Of a DNA stretch of 64,000 bases, positions 43,653 through 53,399 are shown in pieces. Within the stretch, counting starts at the first letter, position 1; every line of letters starts with the position of its first letter. This stretch comes from an uncultured Ferrovibrio sp. Lineage in GTDB: Bacteria; Pseudomonadota; Alphaproteobacteria; Ferrovibrionales; Ferrovibrionaceae. Where the stretch lies: positions 124,001 to 188,000 of the forward strand of contig NZ_CALGPC010000006.1 in assembly GCF_937960835.1 (NCBI RefSeq), read 5' to 3'. The position numbers were made by a program, and so were the translations under genes. Below the pieces are notes generated by a model, which saw only the letters and a list, made by a program, of their open reading frames with translations, ran no database searches and was not told the DNA's origin.

Positions 43653-44591
43653 TCAGATCCGTTCGATTACCTCGACCCCGACAGGCAATCCATCCCGGTC
43701 AATAGTAATGGCATAGTCCGACCAGTGGCGTGCTGGGGGCCAGTTGTCGGTGCCAGGGCTACCTACGGGCCGGGTCGAGCCTTCACGGACTCGCCACGTT
43801 TTTACCCGATCGAACAGCGTCTGCGCTGGGGCGTTGCCCAGTGCACTGTCGTGGCGGAATAGGATCAGCTTGCGCGTCGCCATCTCGCCGCGCGCTGCCG
43901 AGCGATCATGATCGAACATGTTGCTGAGAGCCAACCAGAGCAGTTCGAGATCATCCTCGGAAAAACCTGTCCCCTTGACCGAATGACTAGCCAGCGGAGC
44001 GGAGACGAAACCGTGGGCGCGATAGAGACCATAAGGCACGATATGCTTACGTCCCATGGTGCGTCCCCCCTTGTCCTCGGTGTCCTTCTCAGTCGTCGCA
44101 GCCATGCGGGTGATCGACACTTCCAGCGGCAGGATCGGCTCGACCGAACGAGCGAAGGTGAACTGCACCGGACCACGCACCTGACCAGCATTGATGCCAG
44201 TCGACATCACTGCACCGAAGGCCCTAATATCCCAGAAATTGGCGCACATCCAACGCGTAATCTCCCGAGCTTTGGCTTCATTCTTGGCGCGACCATCCTT
44301 GCGCTTGTCTGTTGGCTTGGCATCAGGAAACACTGCGTTCCAGCCCTTTTCGTGCTGGTTGTTCAGAGTGGCGCCTTCAGACATGTAGATTTCCCGGCCT
44401 GGCTGGCCATCACTCACTAAGGCAACATAGTTTCGCACCTTGCGCTTCAATGCGACGTCCGACACAAGCCCCTGATTCGTCTCAGGATCGAGCCGTGGCA
44501 TGTTGCCCGCGTCAGGATCGCCGTTGGGATTGCCATTCGTCACATCAAAATAGAGGACGAACTCGTAGCGGTTGATGACCGGATTGCTCAT
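43653..44591 (-). CDS. cas7: Cascade backbone protein Cas7c (Csd2)
   Basis: 312 aa. It begins with the Csd2 signature NRYEFVLYFDVTNGNPNGDPDAGNMPR and continues with GLVSDVALKRKVRNYV, TGINAGQVRGPVQFTFARSVEPI and MGRKHIVPYGLYRAHGFVSA. Multiple copies polymerise along the crRNA to form the I-C surveillance complex. It overlaps the end of cas8c by 4 bp. Confidence 0.96.
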   Translation of the reverse strand: MSNPVINRYEFVLYFDVTNGNPNGDPDAGNMPRLDPETNQGLVSDVALKRKVRNYVALVSDGQPGREIYMSEGATLNNQHEKGWNAVFPDAKPTDKRKDGRAKNEAKAREITRWMCANFWDIRAFGAVMSTGINAGQVRGPVQFTFARSVEPILPLEVSITRMAATTEKDTEDKGGRTMGRKHIVPYGLYRAHGFVSAPLASHSVKGTGFSEDDLELLWLALSNMFDHDRSAARGEMATRKLILFRHDSALGNAPAQTLFDRVKTWRVREGSTRPVGSPGTDNWPPARHWSDYAITIDRDGLPVGVEVIERI

Positions 44592-46420
44592 TGCTCACCC
44601 CCTTCATCTAGTTGATCCTGCGGTTCACCTAAATCTCGATTCTCGTCCTTGTCGTTGGACAGTTTTGTGGCACGCTGATGGTAATAACCGATGGCGAATT
44701 CACCTTGATCTTGCAGGCGCAACGAACGCGGCAGAGAGCGAGGCTCTGCAGGCTCAATACGGGAATGAATTTCTTCCAGTTCGCGTTCGATCAGCATAGC
44801 CATGCCAGGTTTCTCCTTGCGCAGCTTTGCAAGATGGTTTTGTCCACCACGCACGATCAGTGGGAAAATACTGGCAGGAGTGGAAGAGGCTGCACCGAAG
44901 TATTTGTCGCGAATTGTTGCATTCAGGCCAGGCAGCGCTTGACGCTGTGCCAGTTCGTAGACGGCAAATAGTCGACCAAGCTGATAGCCCACATTATTGT
45001 GGTCCATTTTTAGGCTCATCGGAGTCTCTCCTTCCTCGGGAATTCCGGAATGACGACGGCCAAGTCGTACGAGCACGGCACGAATGACCGCGGCATGCCA
45101 CCCCGTCGCCGGGTTATCGCCCGCGCGTAGTCGGATCAACGAGGCAGATAGCAGACTTAGAGGGTAACGGGCCCCAGCTAGCACTGCGCGCATCACCTCG
45201 CCTGCGAGCAGTGGTGGAATGTTGTTGAATTCGCGCTGTGCAGCCGTGGTGTTGGCAAGGAGCCGATTGACAGAGGGGGCTATGCCCCAGTTCAACGGCG
45301 GTGGCTCGATACGCATATCTTCGTGATGCCGAGCAAGTCGGTATGCAAAAACGTCTATGGTGTCGCTCAGCCAGAAGCGTACCGAAAGCCGCGCCGCATT
45401 GGGTGATAGGCCTAGAACATGAAAGCGTGTATCAGGATTGATCTCGGGCAGAACTTCAGAAACCCGTTTGCCTTTGGCAACGGCCTGTATCTGATCGCGC
45501 AGCTTGCGTGTTTCGCTTGCGTCCTTATCGGCAGAATCTTCTCCGAGCCAGTTGGCGAACAGTGCATCAGCGGCTTGGCCATTGTTAGCTTCAGCCCAAA
45601 ATACAACAGTGGCATCCCCAATAGGGCGCAGCAACCGGTTCGGCCCGCCGCGCGTGAGCAGATGATTAAGTGTCGCGCCATAGCGGAAAGCCGCGCCTTT
45701 TGAGGTTGGCGCATTGGCTCCTTGATCATTACCATAAGAGCGGGAGCATTGCTGTTCAAAGGCTACAAGGGAAGCGCCCGTAGAATTAGCTCCCTCGACT
45801 CCTCTGATATTAGGATGCAATCTTGCAATTGGAGCTTTTTCTCCGGTAATCAGGCACCAGCCGACCTGTTCATCTTGATCTGCCTTGTCGATGCACGCTG
45901 CTTCAATCAACCTTCGTGCTGCCACACGTTCGTGCAAATATTCCCTGTCACCATATAGCCGGAACATGACATTGGCATCGGGAACGATGTCTTTGAGGCA
46001 GCTCTTCCCAAAGGCGGACGGCTCCCAAGCTTGTAGAAATTTAACGAGAGCAAGAAGACCAGGATCTTCTTGCCCGGATAACCTGGCCAAGTGGTGATCC
46101 TTGAAGAGACCATATTGGAAAAGCGTTTCCTTCCAGCCTTTGCCCTCGGCGCCAATGCCTAGAGAATAGGAAGTTTTGTCCCACAAGAAGAAAGGTGGAG
46201 GCCTAGTCCCGGAACGCTTGAAGGAAGCCGGAACGGTGAACTCCCGATTTATCGGTTTTTTGCCAAGAAGGTGCCTTAGATCTTCAACTTCTACCGGTTG
46301 CCCGTCTTGGCGGAGGACGACGCAAAAGCCGAACTTTTCCCGGCTCCATCCAGGTGGAAAGACCTCGCCGCGCTCAGCCAGTCGGTGATATTGCCGTTCC
46401 AAGGCGTGCAGCACACTCAC
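44588..46420 (-). CDS. cas8c: Cascade large subunit Cas8c (Csd1), GTG start
   Basis: 610 aa from GTG 46420. I chose GTG because the protein then begins with the Csd1 hallmark SVLHALERQYHRLAERGEV and starts 4 bp after the cas5 stop; the upstream ATG at 46456 would overlap cas5. Further family motifs are WCLITGEKAPIARLHPNIRGVEGANSTGASLVAFEQ and SYGNDQGANAPTSKGAAFRYGATLNHLL. It recognises PAM DNA and recruits Cas3. In type I-C an internal start in this gene can also give a Cas11-like small subunit; I cannot place that start. Confidence 0.95.
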   Translation of the reverse strand: MSVLHALERQYHRLAERGEVFPPGWSREKFGFCVVLRQDGQPVEVEDLRHLLGKKPINREFTVPASFKRSGTRPPPFFLWDKTSYSLGIGAEGKGWKETLFQYGLFKDHHLARLSGQEDPGLLALVKFLQAWEPSAFGKSCLKDIVPDANVMFRLYGDREYLHERVAARRLIEAACIDKADQDEQVGWCLITGEKAPIARLHPNIRGVEGANSTGASLVAFEQQCSRSYGNDQGANAPTSKGAAFRYGATLNHLLTRGGPNRLLRPIGDATVVFWAEANNGQAADALFANWLGEDSADKDASETRKLRDQIQAVAKGKRVSEVLPEINPDTRFHVLGLSPNAARLSVRFWLSDTIDVFAYRLARHHEDMRIEPPPLNWGIAPSVNRLLANTTAAQREFNNIPPLLAGEVMRAVLAGARYPLSLLSASLIRLRAGDNPATGWHAAVIRAVLVRLGRRHSGIPEEGETPMSLKMDHNNVGYQLGRLFAVYELAQRQALPGLNATIRDKYFGAASSTPASIFPLIVRGGQNHLAKLRKEKPGMAMLIERELEEIHSRIEPAEPRSLPRSLRLQDQGEFAIGYYHQRATKLSNDKDENRDLGEPQDQLDEGGEQ

Positions 46421-46424
46421 CGCA

Positions 46425-47087
46425 CTACCTCTTCGGCATCGAAGGGGGGACCTCAATTACACCGTTCACCATTTGCGCGCGGAAGAAGCGTGCTTTATTG
46501 CCATGAGCAAAGTCGATATCGTGCAGCATCCAGCCTAGGTCGCGATTGCGCTCAGTCAGGGGAGGGTCATAGGCTGGCAGTGGGTCGTCAGGGGCAAGCA
46601 GTTCAAACTCGGCAGCAAACTCGCGCGTGCCAAAGCAGGGACGATGGAAGCACTGACCCTGCTGCGCCCGGCGGTTGAACATGGAGATGTGCTTAGCGGG
46701 CGTGTCCTCCGGCCCGGCCTTGTCTGTCAGGGTGAAGTGCGCCTCGATCACGTAGGCAACGTTAACCAGCACTAGTGCTGCGCGCGGCTGGCGGTTTTCG
46801 TCAACGATGATCCCCAACCCTTTGGTTGTACCGCGTTTCATGGCGATGCGCGCATTGGCCTCACTCGCCTTGGCGCCTACCTCATTGCGCCGCAGTGACT
46901 GGAAATGGATCGGCCGCAATACGTGAATACGATCCACATGCCACCGGATCGCCGGTTTCCAATGAATCGCCTCAAGGATGCCGCGCGCCGCCGATGGCGT
47001 CATCGCGTCATAACTGACACGCTCCATCTTCATTTCCGGTCGGGTGAAGCAAGCACGCTCCCCCCAAACGTGCAGTCTTATAGACAT
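46425..47087 (-). CDS. cas5c: crRNA-processing endoribonuclease Cas5c (Cas5d)
   Basis: 220 aa. The start MSIRLHVWGERACFTRPEMKMERVSYDAMTPSAARGILEAIHW is characteristic of the type I-C Cas5, which replaces Cas6 and cuts the array transcript at the base of the repeat hairpin. A DTPAKHISMFNRRAQQGQCFHRPCFGTREFAA segment follows, with conserved lysine, histidine and tyrosine/phenylalanine positions of the family. It stops 4 bp before the cas8c start. Confidence 0.95.
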   Translation of the reverse strand: MSIRLHVWGERACFTRPEMKMERVSYDAMTPSAARGILEAIHWKPAIRWHVDRIHVLRPIHFQSLRRNEVGAKASEANARIAMKRGTTKGLGIIVDENRQPRAALVLVNVAYVIEAHFTLTDKAGPEDTPAKHISMFNRRAQQGQCFHRPCFGTREFAAEFELLAPDDPLPAYDPPLTERNRDLGWMLHDIDFAHGNKARFFRAQMVNGVIEVPPSMPKR

Positions 47088-47195
47088 CTATTGCCCCTAA
47101 GTTGGGGGTTTATTACACAACCTATCGTTGAAGTCAATATGGCATGTGTTTTTTATTTTCAGATATCCTCTAGGTTATCGGTTAACTATTTTCGA

Positions 47196-49544
47196 CTAGA
47201 GGAAAATGTTACTCTCCGATGAACGGCTTACCGGATCGTCGTGAATTCGTAAGCCAGCGATGCGGTCGTACAAAGGAGGAAGTTCGCCTGGCCGTTCTTC
47301 GGTCAGCACAACGAAGCGATCGCCATAATCTTCGGGACGAATAACTTCAATCACACCTTTCGTCAGCCAGTCAGTGCGCAACTTTCCAGGCACGGGCACA
47401 ACATATTGCTGCAAGCGCCGCTGCACCTCCAACGGTGGGAATTCAGCATTTCGTAGATTGATAATGGCTCTGCGCGCGTCATCATCCCAAGGCACAATAA
47501 TGGGGTCCATAGTCTCATCGATCAGACGGAAGGCCCGAGCTATCGTTGCAAAAGGAAATGTGGCTTCTTTTGTTGTCTCCCTAATCTCACGCATGATTTC
47601 GAGTGTTTCGTCCGGAGCTAGGTGCGCACGGTCGAGCGCGGAATAGCCCTGCGCCCAGTAGAGCCAGCGGTAGTAATCCCGCACCCCTTCCAAGCTCAGA
47701 GGGTCTCGGACACTGTCAAGCACTTTGCGTGCAGCTTGATAGAACGGCTTGATCGCGTCAGGGACCTTGCGGTCAGCTGGCTCGAATACTACGGTGCGAC
47801 CCAGCACCTCGCCCAGTGGTCCCAATTCGCCGCTTCGATTGCAGCGGCCTGCAGCCTGTGCAATATTTGAAAGCCCGCTTACGGCGCGCCACACTTCGGG
47901 AAAAGAAATGTCGACGCCGGCCTCAATCAGACTAGTGGCGACAAGTCGTACTGGACGTCCATATTCTAGATCTACACGTAGTTGCGCCAACACATCCCGT
48001 CTATGACGGGCGCACATCAATGTGGTAAGATGCGCTACGCCTTCCAAGCCTTTTTCGCGCAGCAGCGTATATAGTTCGTGCGCATGGGCGCGACTGTTGA
48101 CGATGCAGAGCATCTGCCGCTGCTCAGCAAAGCGTGCCGCGACAGTATGGTCGCATACAGGTTCGCGCAACCATTCAATCTTAACGCGCTTGAGTTTGGC
48201 ATAAAGCTCCGTCGGATTAGGCGCAAGTTCGCGCTCATCGGAGATTAGTAACCCTTCCCGTACGCCGTTTGGTTTTAATGGTAACGCCCCGTCTTCTATG
48301 CGCAGAGCGGGTTGTGTTGCGGTGCACAGCACTGCACTAGCACGATAGTTAAGCGCCAGTTCTTCAATGACCGCCATACAAGGGCGTAATAAGTGGATCG
48401 GGATCGATTGTACCTCATCGATCACGATTACGCTGCTGGCAAGATTGTGGAGCTTACGCGCTTTGCTGCTGCGTGCTGCAAAAAGGCTCTCAAAAAACTG
48501 AACTGCTGTAGTGACGATAATCGGCGCATCCCAATTTTCTGTATCGCGTCGTAGCTTAGCGAGACCAGCAGCTCCTTCCCCTTCGGCATCATTTCCGCCC
48601 GTGGGCTCATATTTTTCAGAGTCGAAGCTGGAGTGATGTTCGAGCACTGCATCTCCAAGCCCTACATCATCACGAAATATTGCCGCAGTCTGTTCAATTA
48701 TTGATGTGAAAGGAATTACATAAATAATCCGACGAAGCTTGTGCGCTAGGGCATGCTCGGCAGCAAAGCTCAATGATGTTAGTGTTTTGCCTCCGCCAGT
48801 TGGCACGGTCAGAGTAAACAGGCCTGGTTGTAAGGCTATCTTGCCGTTGACATGATCAAGAATTGTCGAACGTAAGTGATTGACTGGTGTGTCATGGCGT
48901 CGATTCCTGGCGAGGAATGCACGGATGGTGTTGAGATGACCATGTGTTAGAACGCCACCACGCGTCGGTGGAGATTCACCGCGTGAATGAGCGTAAAATC
49001 GCTCAGTTTCAAGAAAATCGGCATCAACCAGGCAGGAAAATAGCATACGTACAAAGAAAGCCGCGGAGAAGGTCGGATCAATACTATTTCCCTTGAACAA
49101 TCGCTGCTCATTAAGTAGGGCGTCCAGTTGTGGCAGTGGACCAGCTTCCATTTCCCACCCTGAATAGTTCTCCACTGTTTTGGCTAGACGCTGATTCAGT
49201 CCTATGCCATCCATTAAACCAGAATGGTGTCCCGCAATTCCAAACGCCAACAGGCGACCAAATATGTTGCCATAAGTTGCGCAGGCTTCCTTGGCTCCAG
49301 CAGTGCTGTGATCCGGGCCCCTTGCTAATCTGTCATTGGGCTGGCGAATGTAGCGCTGATAAGCGGAGGAACACTTTCCAATGTCGTGGAGCAATCCCAT
49401 TGCGCGTGCGAACTGTGCGGCGCCAAAATACGAAGCAAATTCTTCCGCACGCTTGCCGACATTTTTCAAATGATCGCCAAGCGGTTCCCATTGTGCCTCT
49501 GATTGGTCTGGTACGGAATGAGCGAAGATGCCAGTGCGCTCCAT
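47196..49544 (-). CDS. cas3: CRISPR-associated helicase-nuclease Cas3 (type I-C)
   Basis: 782 aa from ATG 49544 (MERTGIFAHS), behind AGGGGA on the coding strand; a start at 49565 has no such site. HD nuclease: H25, H53 and D54 in LLHDIGK, with further histidines in AGHHSGL. Helicase: Walker A VPTGGGKTLTSL, DEVQ box in VIVIDEVQSIP, TATQPAL, LVATSLIEAGVDISFP and the arginine finger motif QAAGRCNR. It degrades DNA recruited by the I-C complex. First gene of the operon; 108 bp separate it from cas5. Confidence 0.96.
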   Translation of the reverse strand: MERTGIFAHSVPDQSEAQWEPLGDHLKNVGKRAEEFASYFGAAQFARAMGLLHDIGKCSSAYQRYIRQPNDRLARGPDHSTAGAKEACATYGNIFGRLLAFGIAGHHSGLMDGIGLNQRLAKTVENYSGWEMEAGPLPQLDALLNEQRLFKGNSIDPTFSAAFFVRMLFSCLVDADFLETERFYAHSRGESPPTRGGVLTHGHLNTIRAFLARNRRHDTPVNHLRSTILDHVNGKIALQPGLFTLTVPTGGGKTLTSLSFAAEHALAHKLRRIIYVIPFTSIIEQTAAIFRDDVGLGDAVLEHHSSFDSEKYEPTGGNDAEGEGAAGLAKLRRDTENWDAPIIVTTAVQFFESLFAARSSKARKLHNLASSVIVIDEVQSIPIHLLRPCMAVIEELALNYRASAVLCTATQPALRIEDGALPLKPNGVREGLLISDERELAPNPTELYAKLKRVKIEWLREPVCDHTVAARFAEQRQMLCIVNSRAHAHELYTLLREKGLEGVAHLTTLMCARHRRDVLAQLRVDLEYGRPVRLVATSLIEAGVDISFPEVWRAVSGLSNIAQAAGRCNRSGELGPLGEVLGRTVVFEPADRKVPDAIKPFYQAARKVLDSVRDPLSLEGVRDYYRWLYWAQGYSALDRAHLAPDETLEIMREIRETTKEATFPFATIARAFRLIDETMDPIIVPWDDDARRAIINLRNAEFPPLEVQRRLQQYVVPVPGKLRTDWLTKGVIEVIRPEDYGDRFVVLTEERPGELPPLYDRIAGLRIHDDPVSRSSESNIFL

Positions 49545-49734
49545 GCCTAATTCCCCTAATAACATGCTTTATCTGTGAAGATGCAATTATTAGTATGCCA
49601 TGAGAGGGGCATTACTGGACTGTACTATTAGGCCCAGGAAACTGGACCTAGCAAATGGCTGCTTAGAGCGTAAGGTGATTGTCATCCAGCGAATTTAGGT
49701 TTCAGCCGCGACTATAAAGTCGCGGTTGTGATTG

Positions 49735-50480
49735 GGCGCAGCGTTCTGATGATGCCGGGATCCGGGCCCGGTTGCGGGAGCTGGCGGTGGACTGCCGTCG
49801 GTTCGGTTATCGGCGGCTTCAAGTCTTGCTTCGGCGGGAAGGCGTGCTGCTGAGCCACAAGAAGCTGCGCCTGCTTTATCTCAAGGAACGGTTGCAGGTG
49901 CGGCACCGCAGAGGCCACAAACACGTCCTTGGGACGCGTGCCCCGCTCACCCTACACCAGGGCCCAATCAGCGCTGGTCGCTGGATTTTGTCAGCGACAG
50001 CCTGACCGACGGTTGTCGTTCCGGATCCTGGCGGTGGTGGATGATTGCATGCGCGAACACCTGTGCCTGGTGGCAGATATCTCGCTGTTGGGAAGCCGGG
50101 GTGCCCGTGAACTGGATGCGCTGATCACCTGACGCGGCCGGCCGCAGGTCTGTGCCTCAGACAACGGAACCGAACTGACCGGTATGGCGATCCTGCGCTG
50201 ATACTAGGAGCGTCAGCTTGCTTGGCATTGCATTGCGCTCGGAAAGCCACAGCAGAATGCTTTCAATGAGAGTTTCAACGGTCGCCTGCGCGATTAACTC
50301 CTGAATGAACCTGTTCACCTCGCTCGGCCATGCGAGGGCGAAGCTCGCCGCCTAGCGGCATGATTATAACACGATCCGCCCGCACGGCTCGCTCGGCAAC
50401 CGGACGCTGGCGGAATATGGCCGGCTCAACGCCTGCATCAAGCAACCAGGTGAGGCGCCTAAGCAATTGATGGGTTACCT
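49735..50480 (+). pseudogene. IS3-family transposase (OrfB) remnant
   Basis: Fragments of an IS3/IS407-type integrase domain in several frames: RARLRELAVDCRRFGYRRLQVLLRREG, then GPNQRWSLDFVSDSLTDG in another frame, FRILAVVDDCMREHLCLVADISL, SDNGTELTGMAIL, NESFNGRLRD, and finally YNTIRPHGSLGNRTLAEYG. Frameshifts and stop codons separate them, so it is dead. Ends are approximate. An 8-bp stem CCGCGACT/AGTCGCGG at 49706-49725 lies just before it. Confidence 0.8.
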
Positions 50481-51075
50481 GATTGCTCAACACGCCCAAT
50501 GGGCTCAAATGGCCATAGGACTCTACTCAGAACTCGGTGAAACTTCGGGCTCACGTCAATGGATGCAGAATAAAGTTTCTATGGGGAAAGCGAGCGCAGC
50601 GGGATTGTAACTTCAAAGCGACCAGCTATTGATTTGGTGCGGCGGGATATTGTCGGGTTGAATTTAACGCGCTTCAGTTAAGGAGTTCGATAAGTGTGCA
50701 AGTCTTCATCGAGAACCATATGAGGCGGCTATATTACGGCTCCAATATAAGGAGCTGAGCACGTAATATCTGCACAACCCATTATTGGCCCTTTTGATAG
50801 TTGCCCAAACTTGCTTTTCACGCACCTTTGTGAAGTTGCTGCCTACGTTCGTGTCTACTTGTACCGGAAGAAGATCAACATTTCGACCGTGTTGACCATT
50901 TAACGCCTCGACACCAAAGGGGCAATGAGGCATTTAGCTCGTCTTCTTTACGCACTACGATTGAGGCTGCGTCGCCCTGAGGTAGAGGATTTTGCATGGG
51001 CTTGCGCCCTTTTGAGTACCCCCTTGTTTGGGGTGCAATCTGTCACCGATGTGCCGGAATGGACAGGCAACATAA
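50481..51075. other. Gene-poor region between IS3 debris and tRNA-Gly
   Basis: About 600 bp with lower GC than the surrounding chromosome. The first 100 bp may belong to the IS3 remnant. Short open frames lack recognisable features. No structured repeat or attachment-site duplication of the tRNA 3' end was seen here. Confidence 0.45.
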
Positions 51076-51149
51076 TGGAGCGGGTGAGGGGAATCGAACC
51101 CCCGTCGTAAGCTTGGGAAGCTTCTGCTCTACCATTGAGCTACACCCGC
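51076..51149 (-). tRNA. tRNA-Gly (anticodon TCC)
   Basis: On the minus strand a 74-nt cloverleaf: acceptor stem GCGGGTG/CACCCGC, D-arm GCTCAATGGTAGAGC, anticodon arm AGAAGCTTCCCAAGCTT with loop CTTCCCA, T-arm GGGGGTTCGATTCCCC, then TCCA so the CCA end is encoded. It stands at the right edge of the mobile-element-rich CRISPR region. Confidence 0.96.
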
Positions 51150-51231
51150 GCGCCAAGCGCCGATGAGCGGCAAGATAGCGAAGGGGCTGCGGGCTTTCAA
51201 TATCCGGTTGGAATCGGATGATGGACAAGGT

Positions 51232-51996
51232 TCAGCGCTGCCGCTCGCCCGTCAACCACGGCGTCATGTCGGTGCCGAACAGCCGCGCCAGGCCCTCTCG
51301 GCCCGGTGGGGTCACGGTCACGGCGCGGCTGCTGCCCTGGCGCTCGATCCAGCCCAGCTCGAAGCAGCGATGGGCAATCGCCGCGCCCAGTCCGCCGGCC
51401 AGATGCGGCACCCGTTCGCTCCAGTCCAGGCAGGGCCGGGCGAAGCCGCGCCGCTGGCGCGCAACCTGATCGACATCGATGCCCATATCCGCAAACAGGC
51501 TGCGCCCGGCCGGTGTCACCGTGAACTCCGTGCCGTCGGTTATATCGCTGGGCCGCAGACAATCCTGCGCCAGCAACTGATCGAAGATGCGCACGCCCAG
51601 CCGCCCGGCCAGATGGTCATAGCAGGTGCGCGCCTGCCGCAGCGCATGGGTCAGACCAGGGCTACGGCGATGCGGCGGCATCACCCGCTCGCCGCTCAGT
51701 GCCATCAGGCTTTCCAGCGCATTGGCCACCAGCGCGCTGGCCAGGCGGTAATAGCGATGCCGCCCCTGGCTTGCCACCTGCAGCAATTGTCCATCCACCA
51801 GCTTGGCGAGGTGGCCGCTGGTCGTCTGCGGCGTTACGCCGGCGGCAAAGGCCAGTTCCTTGGCGGTGCGCGCGCGGCCATCCATCAGGACGCGCAGGAT
51901 ATTGGCACGCGCCGGATCGCCCACCAGTGCCGCAATGGCTGCGAATTGCGGCTCGGTGCTCAGCATCGCGCTGTTCAGTTTGAAAGCCTGGCTCAT
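51232..51996 (-). CDS. ArsR-type winged-helix transcriptional regulator
   Basis: 254 aa. The N-terminal part holds an ArsR-like HTH: FAAIAALVGDPARANILRVLMDGRARTAKELAFAAGVTPQTTSGHLAKLVDGQLLQVASQGRHRYYRL. The long C-terminal half (about residues 110-254) is an extra domain seen in larger members of the family, with a cysteine (ARTCYDHLAG) that could bind a ligand or metal. The regulated gene is not obvious; its neighbours are tRNA-Gly and a DUF1127 gene. Confidence 0.85.
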   Translation of the reverse strand: MSQAFKLNSAMLSTEPQFAAIAALVGDPARANILRVLMDGRARTAKELAFAAGVTPQTTSGHLAKLVDGQLLQVASQGRHRYYRLASALVANALESLMALSGERVMPPHRRSPGLTHALRQARTCYDHLAGRLGVRIFDQLLAQDCLRPSDITDGTEFTVTPAGRSLFADMGIDVDQVARQRRGFARPCLDWSERVPHLAGGLGAAIAHRCFELGWIERQGSSRAVTVTPPGREGLARLFGTDMTPWLTGERQR

Positions 51997-52440
51997 GCGC
52001 CGACTCTAGCAGCCTGGAGGCAGCCGTCCATCCGCAACATTTCGGCCGCGGCCGAATGGAACGGCACCAATTTCTGGAAGTCGAAGGCCATACGGTCACG
52101 GACGACCGGCTGAATCAATAATGCCCGCGGCTTGATCATGCCCAAGGCCTGTTCAAACGCCACATTAGATGCGCGTCCTTGTGACCTTATTGAGATTTCA
52201 TCCGAGGCTATGACGGCCGGTAATTCGCACATCACAGCTCTTGGCTATGGCTGAGCCGCATAACCAGAAACGCCGTCTAGCCAAGAGTTACAAATGCCAC
52301 AGACAGCCTTGCACACGACAGCACCCTTCGACCGCCACCGTAGCGATGCGCCGCCCTGGCTTGCGCCGGTGCGATACCATGCCCGCCATGCCAATGCGCA
52401 GAGGCACAATACCCGATAAAGAGACGATCGCGAGGGTGCC
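51997..52440. other. Intergenic region between the ArsR-type and DUF1127 genes
   Basis: 444 bp between divergent genes. It should contain both promoters. A minus-strand open frame (51993-52235) has no family features and I do not support it. No repeats noted. Confidence 0.45.
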
Positions 52441-52707
52441 ATGACCTGGATGGAACCGATGCTGGAGCCCTATCCGTCGGCGCAATTCTATCTGCCGGGC
52501 CCGGCGGAGCGCGTCGGCCGCGCCATCGATAATGTGTTGCGAGCGATGGCTTCCGGCGGCGCGGCGGCGTTCTTCACGCTGATCCAGTGGCAGCGCATGG
52601 CGCGCCAGCGCGCCGATCTCGCCATATTGAGCGATGCGCAGCTGAAGGATATCGGCCTGACCCGCGCCGACATCGGAGCCGAATTGCGGCGGCCGTTCTG
52701 GCGCTGA
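52441..52707 (+). CDS. DUF1127 small protein
   Basis: 88 aa, ATG 52441 behind GAGGGTGCC. The C-terminal half is a DUF1127 domain: LIQWQRMARQRADLAILSDAQLKDIGLTRADIGAELRRPFW. Short DUF1127 proteins are abundant in Alphaproteobacteria; arginine-rich members act as RNA-binding or phosphate/stress-related factors in some species. The N-terminal half is variable. Confidence 0.85.
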   Translation: MTWMEPMLEPYPSAQFYLPGPAERVGRAIDNVLRAMASGGAAAFFTLIQWQRMARQRADLAILSDAQLKDIGLTRADIGAELRRPFWR

Positions 52708-52759
52708 TGTCTTTCGGATGGCCCTCAGTCCGGAAGGTTTCAGAGCTCTTCCGGAAATT

Positions 52760-53281
52760 TCAGATCGGAAAGATCAGGCAGGTGGTCGTGCCGGTGGCGT
52801 AGATCTTGCCGTTCGCATCCACGATGCGACCCTCCGCCGTGCCGACACGATTGCCGACCTGGATCGTCCGGCCTTCGGCATAGACTGCGCCGATCTGATC
52901 GGTGATCGCGCGCACCAGGCTGATCTTGTATTCCAGCGTGGTGTAACCCATGCCCTTGGGCAGCATCGACTGCACCGCGCAGGACATCGCGCTGTCCAGC
53001 ATCGTGCCGGCAAAGCCGCCATGCACGCTGCCGATCGGATTGTAATGCAGCCGCTCCGGCCGGCCGCCGAAGACCACGCGGCCCGGCTCGGCTTCGTGGA
53101 TCCACATATTCATCACTTTGGCAATCGGCGCGCCGGGCAGCTCGCCCTTCATGATGCCTTTGAACAGGTCGATGCCCGCCATCTCGCGCAGCCGCTCCAC
53201 CGGCAGTACGCCGTACTGACCGTTTTCAGGCGGGCGTCCGTCGGCGGGATAGGAGCCGGCTTCTTGGGGCAGCGCGGACAT
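52760..53281 (-). CDS. PaaI-type hotdog-fold thioesterase
   Basis: 173 aa. The hotdog core is NPIGSVHGGFAGTMLDSAMSCAVQSMLPKGMGYTTLEYKISLVRAI, where HGG and the acidic residue in the following helix form the usual acyl-CoA thioesterase site; the C-terminal strand reads GRIVDANGKIYATGTTTCLIF. It is divergent from a marR-type gene across 118 bp, and a palindromic operator lies in the gap, so it is probably under control of that regulator. Confidence 0.87.
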   Translation of the reverse strand: MSALPQEAGSYPADGRPPENGQYGVLPVERLREMAGIDLFKGIMKGELPGAPIAKVMNMWIHEAEPGRVVFGGRPERLHYNPIGSVHGGFAGTMLDSAMSCAVQSMLPKGMGYTTLEYKISLVRAITDQIGAVYAEGRTIQVGNRVGTAEGRIVDANGKIYATGTTTCLIFPI

Positions 53282-53384
53282 CGGTGTTCTCCTGCTTCAG
53301 TGTTTTTTGACTCAATCGTCCGTTTGGAAAACTGGGGAGGCTTAAGCCGTGCCGGGAGGATGGCTTGCCGGACTGGCTCATAAC

Positions 53385-53396
53385 GTGTATATACAC
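53385..53396. promoter_or_regulatory. Probable MarR operator
   Basis: Perfect 12-bp palindrome GTGTATATACAC ending 3 bp before the proposed marR start codon and in the gap shared with the divergent thioesterase gene. Position and symmetry suit an autoregulatory MarR-family site. Confidence 0.55.
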
Positions 53397-53399
53397 TTT

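Noticed and set aside
51076..51149. tRNA-Gly as a proven integration site
   Set aside because: No integrase gene and no direct repeat of the tRNA 3' end were seen on the other side of the block.
51993..52235. 80-aa minus-strand frame overlapping the ArsR upstream region
   Set aside because: No family features, overlaps a regulator's start and promoter region, and no ribosome site seen.
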